Positions 55,301-62,789 of a stretch of 64,000 bases of DNA are shown here, piece after piece. Every line of letters starts with the position of its first letter. Positions within the stretch are counted from its first letter, which is position 1. Source of the DNA: Kryptolebias marmoratus (lineage: Eukaryota > Chordata > Actinopteri > Cyprinodontiformes > Rivulidae); NCBI RefSeq assembly GCF_001649575.2, contig NC_051433.1, positions 27,849,631 through 27,913,630 of the forward strand. Reading direction: 5' to 3'. The position numbers were made by a program, and so were the translations under genes. The notes under the pieces are model-generated. The model was not told the DNA's origin. It saw nothing but the letters and a program-made list of their open reading frames with translations, and did no database searches.

Positions 55301-57329
55301 CTCTGATTCCTACTACTTCATCAGCACGTACACTGTTGTTTTTCTGTTTTTTATTTTTCTATTCATTTTTTGCAGTCTAACTATTTCCGCATACTTTGTG
55401 CTATTTTAGCCATTCATATAGCAAAACTTTCAGCTCATTCAGGAGATGCTATGACTGTTAGGTTTTGTTACAGTTCCTTCAAAAGCATTCCTCCCTTTGA
55501 AAACTGCCTCAGTATACTTGTTCTTTTTTTGTCTTTTGTGACACTTTTGGTCTTTGAGCCAGCATTTTAGCTAATATTTTGCTCCTTTTAGCTTTTAGTC
55601 AGGCACTGTCAGTTCATTACGTCAGGTGAGGTGCTGACCTTCTGAAAAAAAAAATTTGCCCTCCAAAAATAGTTCCTCCTAATAATTACTTACTTAATTA
55701 TTTAGCTTATAGTGTTTTGTTTTGTGTTTAGTGTTAGTGTTTTTCAACTAAACATATCACAAAAAGTAAAAGACATTATGTTTTGCAGATTATATTTTTG
55801 TTATAACGATACTCTTTGCCACAAATTGTACACTGGTAACAAGCTTGTTAATTTCCTCTTAAATCGTGCAACATCTGTTAGGAAAATGTATTTGTGGGTT
55901 GAACAGCAGATGCTGACAATCAGGTGCAATGAGCAAGGCTCCTGCAACAATGGTCAGTTGGTGTCTGACTTTTGGAGTTAACCATGTCTGTTTGTTAGCA
56001 GAATATCTCATGAACCACAGGACAGATTTCAATGAAACTCCCAGAAAATAATCACTGGCTGCACCTCTACAAGTGTTTTAATGTTGGAGTCACAATAATT
56101 TGGGATGGCCAGCACAGACAATTGATCTTACAAAACAGCTATAATGATTATAGTTGAAAACTGAAAGGCAGTGGGCGATATGCATTCCTTTAAATAATAC
56201 TAGGTCTCTAATTGTTTGTGAAACTATCTTTACAATATTTTTTTCAGTAAAAGAATGAAAAAGGAGAAAATGATCCAAGAAAAAAATCCCTAAACTTGTG
56301 AAGCGCTTAAATAAGACAGATATGTGTGAGTAACTGATGTTAATAAATCATCTCCTGACAGATTCCTCCTGTGTCAGTGAGGATTTTTATAAATCAGTGG
56401 AATCTGGAGGTGTATTGGTCATTTCCATCTTAAACAAATCCAGATGTGATCCTTCCACTAATGATATGAGTGTGTGATGGGAAGTTAATTTTAGGATTTA
56501 TGTTATTTTATCTTGCTATGTTGTCATTGTTTTTAAATTGTTTTATGTTGTTAAAGGCTAAAGGCCCATCTGGGGACGTGCATTGCAAACTAGCTAAGGC
56601 TATAAATGTTATAGTGTTCAATATTTGCTTATATTTAACACTTGTCCACACTCAAATAAACAATAAAGAAAAGAAAGAAAGAAAACCCGGAAACAGTAAT
56701 CTAAGGTCCGAACTAATAGTTCTGTTGGTACCTGGCTCCTCTGTGTTTCTGGTTTTCATGAATCTGTTCTTTGGTTCCGTCTGATCCCGGGTCAGATCGA
56801 AGCTCACACACTTTCTCCTCCTGACCCGAGGCCACCGGATACGGATCTGCCTCTCCACCAGCTCCGTCTCCTCAGAAACCGGCAGGCGCCACGCGCACTC
56901 CCCGGCGCTTGAGCGCGCACTGCGCACACGGAAAACCCCACAGAGTCGAGCGTGAAAGTCTTTAAAAGAAAGTTGTTCTGGCAGCCCGAAGCACGTGTCC
57001 CTAAACTCCTCATTCATCTGCTCCGTGTCTCCGTGTCCTCCTGGCTCCGGTGCTTTCTGTCCCTTCTCTGCTCCTGGGAGTCCCAACGCAGCGCAGAGCG
57101 CGCGGAAATCCTCCGCAGACACCGTGTCGTCCTGGTTCGGGTAGGCCAGGTGGTGGAAGACCTCCTGCAAGTACTGGTCGATTCCGGTGGCTAAAACTAC
57201 GATTTCGTTGTCCGCGCGCGGGTCAGGGCAGTTGTGGTGCGCCAGGACGCTCCGGAGCCACTCGCTCTGACGCGCCGCTCGCGGCAGCGGCGGTTTCACG
57301 CCCGGAAGAGTCAATACGGTGCGCTCCAT
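37163..57329 (-). CDS. efcc1: EF-hand and coiled-coil domain-containing protein 1, complete predicted 588 residues
   Basis: Nine exons on the minus strand: 57329-56732, 55166-54755, 52948-52814, 50436-50366, 50275-50149, 45029-44933, 39923-39807, 37451-37382 and 37302-37163. Each has GT-AG ends and compatible phases; total 1767 nt including the stop. Residues 1-199 hold the family signature NEIVVLATGIDQYLQEVFHH and an EF-hand-like segment (YPNQDDTVSAEDF). Residues 200-385 contain LRELVEDLRSALQGSDARCL, then long charged heptad-like coiled coil. An acidic stretch ASDEEEED lies near residue 420, and a second helical part follows (RPQDERDRVRLQETEKTRLS). Human EFCC1 is about 600 residues, so this looks full length. 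Its molecular role is poorly known; Ca2+ binding is inferred from the EF-hand-like region only. The start is the first ATG in frame with the conserved N-terminus (57327-57329), in a GC-rich, CpG-rich first exon. Confidence 0.92.
37382..37451 (-). CDS. efcc1: efcc1 exon 8
   Basis: Acceptor ccccctgcag, donor gtacat, 70 nt, phase 0 to 1. It encodes DVSHRVLEKIVMDSMDVCSK and YEA. Confidence 0.85.
37770..38065. mobile_element. Fragment of mariner-like non-autonomous element
   Basis: Shares long wording with 43700-43990, for example CAGTCTCTCCCATCTGAACT against CAGTCTCTCCCATCTCTCCT, 'CTCTCACTATTCTCCTTCTT' and GGCCTGCTCTTGGTAG-type text. It is thus a truncated relative of the element at 40155-44174. 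Confidence 0.7.
38068..38105. repeat. (TA)n microsatellite
   Basis: Nineteen TA units between the mariner-like fragment and the R4-type LINE. Confidence 0.9.
38106..39500 (+). mobile_element. R4/Dong-type LINE, 3' part, interrupted by a solo LTR
   Basis: Reads PVIRYHAGIITWPMAEIEAT and KTRKLLTMHEGFHPKS before the LTR, then EKSYQWLE-type text, and ENGRAKTLWDFQIQTDKQVM, VIDKIQNKAVVTDVAVPSDC, KILRRTLKL and stop (39428-39430). This order, RT end, CCHC finger, then a restriction-like endonuclease, is typical of the R4/Dong clade. The endonuclease PD motif is changed to PG (NQPGILVID), so this copy would be inactive even apart from its frame breaks. Confidence 0.75.
38395..38739 (+). mobile_element. 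Solo LTR, 345 bp, 5-bp target duplication GGAAC
   Basis: Begins TGTTAGGGTTTT and ends AAAACCCTGACA (TG...CA with matching inverted ends). Direct flanks are GGAAC at 38390-38394 and 38740-38744. It has an AATAAA-type signal (TTTAATAAAAG near 38576). The R4 coding sequence continues on either side. No internal retroelement genes are left, so it is a recombined solo LTR. Confidence 0.8.
39807..39923 (-). CDS. efcc1: efcc1 exon 7
   Basis: Acceptor ttctatccag, donor gtacac, 117 nt, phase 0 to 0. It encodes RPQDERDRVRLQETEKTRLS and LLEDRLTDSLSLLLQLRNK, a helical segment near the C-terminus. Confidence 0.9.
40263..40300. repeat. (TA)n microsatellite
   Basis: Nineteen TA units immediately before the left TTAA of the piggyBac element. 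Confidence 0.9.
40734..42917 (-). pseudogene. piggyBac (PGBD-like) transposase pseudogene
   Basis: Starts MDEFAEPEMEEGNAESESED (acidic N-terminus). The DDE_Tnp_1_7 core follows: LDDLYKFFGILIYMSL, then DERMVATMAKTGMTQYMKDK (first catalytic Asp), AYHIYMDNLH (second), and LKKHIGGVDLSEQLIQYYST (third). The C-terminus is a zinc ribbon (CKRCHEVDNKRTDTPWKFQA, then CDVPLC) and stop at 40734-40736. Lesions: a solo LTR at 42283-42737, a frameshift in an A/T run near 42093-42101, an in-frame TGA near 42017, and at least one more frameshift near 41785. All three Asp positions are still readable. Confidence 0.8.
42283..42737 (-). mobile_element. Solo LTR, 455 bp, 5-bp target duplication GACGG
   Basis: On the minus strand it begins TGTCGGGTTTTGGG and ends CTCGTGACA, has a TTTAAAA box (GTGTTTAAAACCTGG) and an AATAAA signal (TTTAATAAATTAG). 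GACGG (CCGTC on +) lies at 42738-42742 and 42278-42282. The transposase frame on either side is the same once the LTR and one TSD copy are set aside, so the insertion came after the transposase existed. Confidence 0.85.
44275..44932. other. efcc1 intron 6 remainder
   Basis: No named feature except small family A-like words near 44770-44800. Confidence 0.35.
44933..45029 (-). CDS. efcc1: efcc1 exon 6
   Basis: Acceptor ttctttcacag, donor gtgagt, 97 nt, phase 2 to 0. It encodes HLHDKRRSSRDFCSWTGPNQ and a short glycine-rich end. Conservation is not obvious, but both splice sites are strong and phases match. Confidence 0.78.
45385..46078 (-). mobile_element. Solo LTR, 694 bp, 5-bp target duplication GCTTC
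   Basis: On + it begins TGTCACAAGCCTGGG and ends GGAATCCTCACA, so on the minus strand it is TGTGAGG...TTGTGACA. GCTTC flanks it exactly (45380-45384; 46079-46083). It carries a 65-bp tandem array near its 5' (U3) side. No internal genes are left. Confidence 0.8.
45659..45913. repeat. 65-bp tandem repeat, about 3.9 copies, inside the LTR
   Basis: Units start at 45729, 45794 and 45859, exactly 65 bp apart, each beginning AAAACCCACAAAAGAAAC and containing AAAGAACCGGAACCCTAAC. A longer, older unit precedes at about 45659. Confidence 0.9.
46660..47097 (-). mobile_element. R4-type LINE, 3' end, internally deleted
   Basis: The minus strand encodes KKEHKKLEKYKGLTKEIEKL, VTPKLEEWLQQIPGTTSEIS and GTVKILRRTHKLPGYW with stop, the same C-terminus as the copy at 38106-39500. 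The part upstream (47010-47097) matches 8926-8990 rather than the expected endonuclease, so a stretch is deleted. Confidence 0.7.
47111..47863 (+). mobile_element. R4/Dong-type LINE: CCHC finger and restriction-like endonuclease
   Basis: A long open frame encodes SYQWLEKAGLKDSTEALILA, a CCHC-type finger (CRLCKEAPETVQ, then C after AG), AKILWDFQIQTDKMVMANQP, and the endonuclease core PDIVVVDKQQRKAVVVDVAI, whose PD...D pattern is that of the restriction-like endonuclease of the R2/R4 superfamily. It ends at VQK, where an inverted-repeat element has cut off the C-terminus. Three single N bases lie in it (47379, 47398, 47490). The RT domain is missing, so it cannot move by itself. Confidence 0.8.
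47864..48055. mobile_element. 192-bp element with perfect 40-bp terminal inverted repeats
   Basis: The arm at 47864-47903 (starts ACCGCAGTGAAGTTAG) is exactly complementary to 48016-48055. The interior (112 bp) is G+C-rich (GGCGTCTAGCTCACGGCTGA). It begins at the point where the R4 coding frame stops matching its relatives. Confidence 0.85.
48056..48572 (+). pseudogene. BED/CGGBP1-like zinc-finger fragment
   Basis: The frame starting at 48057 encodes NQFPTQLQESGGKLFCTSCS and KRKSSIDKHLVSAKHVRRAA: a C-x2-C ... H-x5-H finger as found in CGGBP1-like proteins and hAT-type transposon proteins. The frame stays open to 48572, but similarity fades after about 60 residues. There is no start codon of its own. 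It is probably the N-terminus of a transposon protein whose 5' end may be the inverted repeat just left of it. Confidence 0.5.
48811..49080 (+). mobile_element. tRNA-derived SINE
   Basis: A box TGGTCTAGTGG (48822-48832) and B box GGTTCAATCCC (48865-48875) have tRNA-like spacing. The tRNA-like head is followed by TCATACCAAAGACTA, 'AATGGGACCCATGGCCACCC' and a tail GACAATCAGTGGTACTTTAT, the layout of a common teleost SINE. It lies in efcc1 intron 5. Confidence 0.75.
49081..50148. other. efcc1 intron 5 remainder
   Basis: AT-rich. No further repeat or exon recognised. Confidence 0.4.
50149..50275 (-). CDS. efcc1: efcc1 exon 5
   Basis: Acceptor tgattccag, donor gtcagc, 127 nt, phase 1 to 2. It encodes ECLQRAVEGRAASDEEEEDR and KSLMSHICGK. 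The acidic ASDEEE patch is shared with human EFCC1 as I recall it. Confidence 0.9.
50366..50436 (-). CDS. efcc1: efcc1 exon 4
   Basis: Acceptor tctctttcag, donor gtgatg, 71 nt, phase 2 to 1. It encodes a cysteine- and serine-rich linker (SCCTCLVNSPAQRNQSEDSC). It is short and low in conservation, but phase and splice sites fit both neighbours. Confidence 0.8.
50649..51575 (+). mobile_element. Degenerate LINE fragment, 5' region and reverse transcriptase
   Basis: Head text 'CCTTAATGTGGTGGAGGGAT' and GGTAGGGTCTCCCATGGC looks like the 5' region of a teleost LINE. Then LLKRSWEFDS, YMCFMDLEKASDS, EFHQGCPLSLIMFVVFMNRI and LLFANYVVG (decayed ADDV) appear in several frames. It belongs with the LINE at 4430-5860. 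It lies in efcc1 intron 3. Confidence 0.7.
51576..52813. other. efcc1 intron 3 remainder with two short microsatellites
   Basis: Holds a short (TTTA)n tract near 52386-52404 and (TTTG)n near 52528-52547. Nothing else recognised. Confidence 0.5.
52814..52948 (-). CDS. efcc1: efcc1 exon 3
   Basis: Acceptor ttccatttag, donor gttcaa, 135 nt, phase 2 to 2. It encodes KRAEEAREALRLGLQRVRLI followed by QLKSKITQLEDELLQY, an unbroken coiled-coil segment. Confidence 0.9.
52990..54730. mobile_element. DNA transposon filling efcc1 intron 2
   Basis: The left end TATACAACCCCATTTTTGAA and the inverted right end TATATCCAAATCCAATCAAG, followed by related words (AAATGTAAATAAAAACTGAA; AAATGTAAACTAAAATAGAA), are diverged inverted copies, and the inside (AAAAAGTTGGGACAGG; CTGCTGCCATAAAATTCAAA) is wording of a common teleost non-autonomous element. 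A SINE is inserted at about 53700-54030. Only 41 and 24 nt remain between its ends and the two exons. Confidence 0.7.
53700..54035 (+). mobile_element. Teleost SINE with GGATG tail inside the intron 2 transposon
   Basis: 'TCTCTGAGTATTCCGGTTTC', CCTCCCAAAGACCAAAAAC, 'GGTAACTCTAAATTGTCCC', 'GACCTGTCCAGGGTGTCCCC', GAGATAAGCACCAGCTC and a short GGATGGATG tail. It is the fullest copy of the SINE seen at 2155, 11595 and 35135. Confidence 0.75.
54755..55166 (-). CDS. efcc1: efcc1 exon 2
   Basis: Acceptor cgttttcag, donor gttgga, 412 nt, phase 1 to 2. It encodes LRELVEDLRSALQGSDARCL, a serine/proline-rich linker, and coiled coil (HLEEELQWAYQKVRKLQGME). Its donor lies 24 nt from the end of the transposon that fills the next intron. 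Confidence 0.93.
55167..56731. other. efcc1 intron 1
   Basis: AT-rich intron. Apart from the family A copy (55975-56205) it holds a small GCTAAAA-type patch near 55560-55600 in reverse. No exon recognised. Confidence 0.45.
55975..56205 (-). repeat. Family A dispersed repeat, copy 11
   Basis: 'AATATCTCATGAACCACAGG', GATTTCAATGAAACTCCCAG, GGATGGCCAGCACAGAC, then directly GGCAGTGGGCGATATGCATT and CCTTTAAATAATACTAGG. The middle is deleted. Confidence 0.65.
56732..57329 (-). CDS. efcc1: efcc1 exon 1 (start codon exon)
   Basis: Starts MERTVLTLPGVKPPLPRAAR, donor gtacca after CCAG, 598 nt, phase 0 to 1. It carries the EF-hand-like region and a basic stretch (RWPRVRRRKCVSF). It is much richer in G+C and CpG than its surroundings, which suggests the gene's CpG-island promoter overlaps it. 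An upstream in-frame ATG at 57372-57374 exists, but the residues it would add do not look conserved. Confidence 0.93.
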
Positions 57330-57754
57330 GATGATTGCACATCCACCGAATCTTTCTCTTTTGGGTGTCAGCAAATAAGGCCAGCCTGTAGAAACTTAGG
57401 CTGACTTAGTTTAAAGATCAAAAGAGGTTGGAAGGCATCCTGGAGCGGTGAAGTGGTGTTTTCCTGCGGTGCGTTAAGTCACAATCTGATCCCTGCAGCA
57501 AGAAAAAAAGACATCAACTCAACCCTGAGTACACACTCTGACCGCATCTCCCTTATTGCACCAATAATAAAGCTGCAGTGTGCAGGAAAGACGTGTGGTT
57601 GTTTGATGCTGCTGCAAAACTGGATCAAATATCAATGAAACCAAACGATACGATCCAAGTGCCTGTCAGGACACGGAATGTACAACAAAACTATTTGTTT
57701 AAAGTAAATTGAGGATCTGTGGAAACCTGAGGCGTTATGTGGCACCTGTCAGGA
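57330..57754 (-). promoter_or_regulatory. Probable efcc1 5' flank
   Basis: The sequence just upstream of the start codon should contain the 5'UTR and promoter. No TATA box or initiator stands out. High CpG content is limited to exon 1 itself. No transcription start can be fixed. Confidence 0.3.
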
Positions 57755-57960
57755 GTTTGTGTTGTGACTCTCAGCTACTACCACCCCAAACTTAGCTAAA
57801 TATCTGCAAAGCTGTGGTGGCCGGTTTGAATCAGGTTAACTCTAAATGTCAATAATTGTAGACATACCTCTATTAATTTCTTTCTGAGAGTTTCATTAAA
57901 ATCTATATGGTGATTTATGAGATTTTTTTGCTAACAGACAGACAAACAAACAGGTCAAAA
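57755..57960 (+). repeat. Family A dispersed repeat, copy 12
   Basis: GTTGTGACTCTCAGCTACTA, CACCCCAAACTTAGCTAAAT, GAGAGTTTCATTAAAATCTA and TTTGCTAACAGACAGACAAA. Only the right half of the family is present. Confidence 0.7.
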
Positions 57961-58424
57961 AAGAAAACAAAATAGAAGCACTTGGAAAGTGTAAATCTCT
58001 GCTTCTGTCTGCAACACTGCTCCTATCTTCTTATCAGACATTCAGATCTTTAGAGGCATTGAAATCTGGATTTGTTTCCAGGGAATCCAGCAGCTCTTAT
58101 GATGGAAACACATTTCCTCACCTGAACCGGAACACTTCTCACAACTTGACAGCCAAAACACAGACAGTTTGTTGGATTCGCTCCCCTGGGCATGACCAGA
58201 CTCACTGCAGCACACAGATTCCACATTAATCACTCTGCGTCACTCTACTGTAGTTTTACCCACCAGCAACAGTCCTTTACCTTGGACCTAAGTCAGATCA
58301 TCTTATCTAACTAACCAAGTAAACAGTAGGTTGAGAAAGGTTAGTCAAAGACCATCCTGTACTTTAGCTCTAATATGGCATCTGTCTTTATCATATCTTT
58401 TAGTAGCAGGAGATAATGTTTTCC

Positions 58425-58643
58425 CCATGTCAGTGTTTTTATCTGTTTGTTAGCAAATATCTCAAACCACTGAACGTTTTTTGATGAAACACTCAGAAAG
58501 TAAACTGGATGAACATCTACAGGTGATTAATGCTTGGAGACAACCTAATTCAATATGACCATTATAGCCAATCAACCATAGTCAAATGTACAGGTATTGA
58601 ACTAAATTTGATGTGGTAGCAGCTGAATAACAGAATGTTCATG
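58425..58643 (-). repeat. Family A dispersed repeat, copy 13
   Basis: TTTGTTAGCAAATATCTCAA, GATGAAACACTCAGAAAGTA, CTAAATTTGATGTGGTAGCA. It ends where the hAT element is inserted. Confidence 0.65.
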
Positions 58644-60059
58644 CAGGGGCGTCACTAGGTTTTAAGGACAAGGGGGACTTAGCCCCCAGGAGCTGCACAG
58701 GATGTGAGCAAACGTAGTGGGCGAGAACAAAATTTCTCAAACAGCTAACAAAACCTGAGTTGCTTTTCCACATTTTTGGACACATTTAACAGATACCTTA
58801 CTGTGTAAACATTTTAAGCAACCAATTATTTTTTTATTCAGAGCATCAACAAACAGGAAAGATGTTTACAGTTTTAACAAGAAAAATAAACATATTTTTT
58901 ATTTTGTGAATTGAATATTACTGTACTGTTTTAAATGCCAGCTAATGTACACTATAATGTTTGGTGCTGGTGTATACCCAGTTATGAAGTCTAACTGTGA
59001 CTTTATGTATTATATAAAATCTCAGTTATTCCACAGCTCTGATTTAGATTAACTGACACAAGAATGCTTCTGTAGAAAACAGTTATTACTGCTATAACAT
59101 TCTCCAGTAAACCTTCCACAGGTGGCCCAGACAGTATTTTTCACATGTAATTATTTCACCATATCTCTGATGTCTCATCCTCACGACAAAATACAGACAA
59201 CAGAAAAGCTGACTGGAATAACTTTTAAACAAGCTNNNNNNNNNNNNNNNNNNNNNNNNNNNNNNNNNNNNNNNNNNNNNNNNNNNNNNNNNNNNNNNNN
59301 NNNNNNNNNNNNNNNNNNNNNNNNNNNNNNNNNNNNNNNNNNNNNNNNNNNNNNNNNNNNNNNNNNNNNNNNNNNNNNNNNNNNNNNNNNNNNNNNNNNN
59401 NNNNNNNNNNNNNNNNNNNNNNNNNNNNNNNNNNNNNNNNNNNNNNNNNNNNNNNNNNNNNNNNNNNNNNNNNNNNNNNNNNNNNNNNNNNNNNNNNNNN
59501 NNNNNNNNNNNNNNNNNNNNNNNNNNNNNNNNNNNNNNNNNNNNNNNNNNNNNNNNNNNNNNNNNNNNNNNNNNNNNNNNNNNNNNNNNNNNNNNNNNNN
59601 NNNNNNNNNNNNNNNNNNNNNNNNNNNNNNNNNNNNNNNNNNNNNNNNNNNNNNNNNNNNNNNNNNNNNNNNNNNNNNNNNNNNNNNNNNNNNNNNNNNN
59701 NNNNNNNNNNNNNNNNNNNNNNNNNNNNNNNNNNNNNNNNNNNNNNNNNNNNNNNNNNNNNNNNNNNNNNNNNNNNNNNNNNNNNNNNNNNNNNNNNNNN
59801 NNTTGATAACGACGCACCAAAGAGGATCTCTACCTTATACTGTAAAGAAAAAGAAAACTGACAGATTTATGATCATATATTTGAGTTAATAATGAAATAA
59901 TATATGGTTATTTATTTAAACTCATATTCTGGCCACATTATATTGAATTTTTGTATAAAAAAAAATAAAAAAAAATTTTTGACACCAAAATTATTTAGGG
60001 GGGCTGAAGTTTTCAAGCCCCACTGAAGCCCCCCTAAAACAGGCCTAGTGACGCCACTG
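58644..60059. mobile_element. hAT-type transposon with 8-bp target duplication, spanning an assembly gap
   Basis: Left end CAGGGGCGTCACTAGG and inverted right end CAGTGGCGTCACTAGG match at 15 of 16. The flanks TGTTCATG are identical (58636-58643; 60060-60067). CAG-type ends and an 8-bp duplication are hAT hallmarks. Subterminal text is G-rich (AGGGGGACTTAGCCCCC; GGGGGGCTGAAG). The readable parts contain no transposase; 567 bases are unknown. Confidence 0.85.
59236..59802. other. Assembly gap (567 N)
   Basis: A run of N inside the hAT element. The true length may differ from 567. Confidence 0.98.
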
Positions 60060-60120
60060 TGTTCATGTAACATCAAACATGGTACGAGGAAAATGTGATG
60101 AAATTTTGATGGTAAACTGG

Positions 60121-60400
60121 TCAAAGGTCAAGGTCACAGATCAGTTTGTGTTCTAACTCTGTAACTAGAATGCTAAACTCCACACCTGGACACATCCTAG
60201 GTCAAGGGTGATCACCATTGATTTCAAGGCAATTGGGGGGTCAAAGGTCATCATCACAGTTGACCTAGTGCTCTAACTATGCAACAGTGTAATAGGAATA
60301 GGAATATTAAACTGCAAAGCTGGACACCTCATGGGTCAGAGATGATGTCTGTTGATTTCAAGGTTCATGGGGTCAAAAGTCAAAGTCACAGGTAACCTCT
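60121..60400. repeat. Tandem repeat of about 120-132 bp, 2.2 copies
   Basis: Units starting at 60121, 60241 and 60373 each begin TCAAAGGTCA / TCAAAAGTCA plus TCACAG, and continue with CTAACTCTG / CTAACTATG, GGACACATCCTAGGTCA / GGACACCTCATGGGTCA and TTGATTTCAAGG. Confidence 0.75.
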
Positions 60401-60439
60401 TTGTTAAAAACCTGTCTCTTCTCCTACATGTGACCCTTT

Positions 60440-60590
60440 TGTTACCTCCGCCAAGGAAGTTATGTTTTCGGTTGTGTCTTTTGGCTTGCTTGTCTGTCTA
60501 TTAGCACGATCAGGTAAAAAACTAATGAACAGATTTGGATGAAATTTTCAGGAAATGTTGGGGTTGTCACAAAAAGTAAAGAAGATTCAT
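60440..60590 (+). repeat. Family C dispersed repeat, copy 4
   Basis: CCAAGGAAGTTATGTTTTCG, 'ATCAGGTAAAAAACTAATGA' and 'TTCAGGAAATGTTGGGGTTG'. Confidence 0.6.
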
Positions 60591-60599
60591 TATTTAAAT

Positions 60600-60900
60600 G
60601 AAAAAATTGTAATTATCAGATAAAAATATGATTTAAACTATTTTAGAACTGTTCCTGTAATTCCAATATCATGCTCAAGCCTCTGTAATGGAATATTGTG
60701 ATCAACTGCATCAAATGCAGAACTGAGATTCTTAAGTAAAAAATGTAATGTTGCGACCTTAAAGTCTAGTGGTACATAACCATTTTTCTGAAAAGCAAGT
60801 ACTTTGGTATATCAAGTTAAATTCTTTACTAATTAATCTTAAATAGAATAAAAAAACAGCTATTTACTCCTTTTTTGTTTCTTAAATGGCATCATGTATG
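60600..60900. repeat. Family B-like repeat fragment
   Basis: TCAACTGCATCAAATGCAGA and ACTGAGATTCTTAAGTAAAA resemble, as I recall it, the downstream part of the repeat at 6536-6925. Confidence 0.4.
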
Positions 60901-61384
60901 GTTTCACTTTAATCAGTTTGAAACTTTTATGTTAGGTTTGTAAGGCCTGTAGTTGAAATGGAGGAGAACAATCACCATAAAACCATTACTTTGTGAATAA
61001 ACAAAAAGGTTATACACAGGGTTATTTCTTTGGCTCCAAACGGTCACCCCCTGCAATGCCATCACTTTTTACTTCACGTGAGACAAGACAAAGTTTTCTC
61101 ATTCTGCAGGAAGTGGGACCTCTGCTTCGGGGGTTGAGTGCTCAGGCGAACATATACTGACCCAGAAAGGAAAATGTTACCTCTCTAAAAAACAGCATGC
61201 AACTCATGCTCAGAAAATTTAAAATGTTATGCAAAGTACAAATGAATGTAAAAAAAAAACAAAAAAAAAAAACTTATTCCTTTGTTATTTGTTTCTGTGA
61301 TTTAAAGGAATATTTTATTCATTTTGAATTTGGGTTCTGTGAATAGGTGATAAACTAGTGAAATTGTATTTTCTGTGAAAAAGA

Positions 61385-61990
61385 AGTGTGAGTGCTGAAT
61401 GACATGAAACTGAATTGTTAAAGTTAAAACAGTCCAAACAGACGCTAAAATGACCAGAACAAACTAAAAACACAAATAAAAAGATTTCTTCCTGGAAGCT
61501 AAAAGCAGCAGCAAAAGTTAAAATTCAAAACAACACATCACAAGCTAAAAACTGAAAGCAACAGAACTGTACCTAGAAGCTAAAAGGAGCAGAACAGTAT
61601 ATAGAATTAGTAAAACAGTAGCTAAAAGTAACAAAATTGATGCTAAATATAACACTTGTGAAACTGGAAAAAAGAGAAATATATTACATGCTAAATTTAG
61701 ACAAACTGTAGCTAAAATTAATAATACATATATTATTGATAAAATTACCAATACAGATGCTAAAATCCATGAAGCAGTTGCTGAAGTAACAAAAATACTA
61801 AAGTCAAAATAAACAAAATGGATAATATTAGCAAAACAGTAGCTAATTGGTAAAACAAAAGCTTAAATTTATAGAACAGTAGCTAAAGTAGACAATCAAA
61901 TACTAAATTAAGAAACAATAGCTAAAAGTAGCAGAATGGTAGCTAGAAGATAAAAATGAACATAAGAAGACAAAATGAAAGCAAGTTTGC
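61385..61990. repeat. GCTAAAAGTAGCAGAA minisatellite-like repeat, copy 2
   Basis: About 20 degenerate units built on GCTAAAA(G)NNNCAGAACAGTA. Same flank (GTGAGTGCTGAATGAC) as the copy at 30945-31140. Confidence 0.75.
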
Positions 61991-62230
61991 TAAAGCACAT
62001 TTCAGAGGGAACAACACAGAAATTGAATGTATTTCTGTGAAAAAAAAATTTAAACAAAAAAATATTTTAAAGGTATAAAAATAAGTATAAAAGGTTACAT
62101 AACCCAAAGTTCATAGCACTCTGTTCTCAATGGAGCTGGATGTATTGATATTTAAATGGGTAAAATAGCACAAAGAATGTAAAAGTAATTTTTTTTTAAA
62201 AAGTAAAAAAAAAAAAAATAAAAAAAAATG

Positions 62231-62300
62231 GACTTCTATTCTGTAGTTAAAGACGTTTCGCTTCCCATCTGTGGAGCTTTCTTAATTCAAGCTTGAGACA
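62231..62300 (-). mobile_element. Penelope-like element end with hammerhead-like core
   Basis: The minus strand reads AAAGCTCCACAGATGGGAAG then CGAAACGTCTTTAACTAC and AGAATAGAAGTCC, the same block as 24007-24055 on the + strand. No protein remnant next to it. Confidence 0.5.
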
Positions 62301-62789
62301 CAATAGTACTAAATAAGGTTGTCTGTTTAGGCTACTATACACTAACATGGAAGTAAGACACCTAAACTCATATGAGCTCACACAAAGAAACTTTGTTTTG
62401 GGTTTGTACACTAATCTGTTCATGCCTGAATGGTAGAGTTTATCTACGACTCGTCTTTTACCTTTGGTACATGTGTGTTTGAGTCAGCTTTTCTTAGAAG
62501 GCCACAAATCTCATTTTAAGACAGACTAATATATTTCCTCTAATGCGCCTAAACTATCCTGAATATACACAAAACACTTCAGTTGCAACCCAAGGCTTGA
62601 TTCACAGACATGTGTAGGCAGGTAGAGCCATTCAAATCTTAGAAACATGGCATCTCTTTCCAAGCTGCAGGGGAAGAATCTACAAATCAACAGTAATGAT
62701 CAAGACATGCACCACAAATAACACAACGCACACATAATACTTTTTCATCCAACACATCACTGGGTTGAAAAATGGGTGTCAAATTAAAG

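Noticed and set aside
37163..57329. Extra efcc1 exons among minus-strand open frames such as 42349-42648 and 49271-49563
   Set aside because: No conserved words, and the nine exons already join with matching phases and near the expected length.
56652..57374. Whole 240-codon frame as the first efcc1 exon
   Set aside because: Conserved sequence begins at the inner ATG (57329) and stops at the donor after 56732. The tail beyond is intron.
59092..59889. Long open frames through the N run
   Set aside because: They only exist because N codons are not stops.
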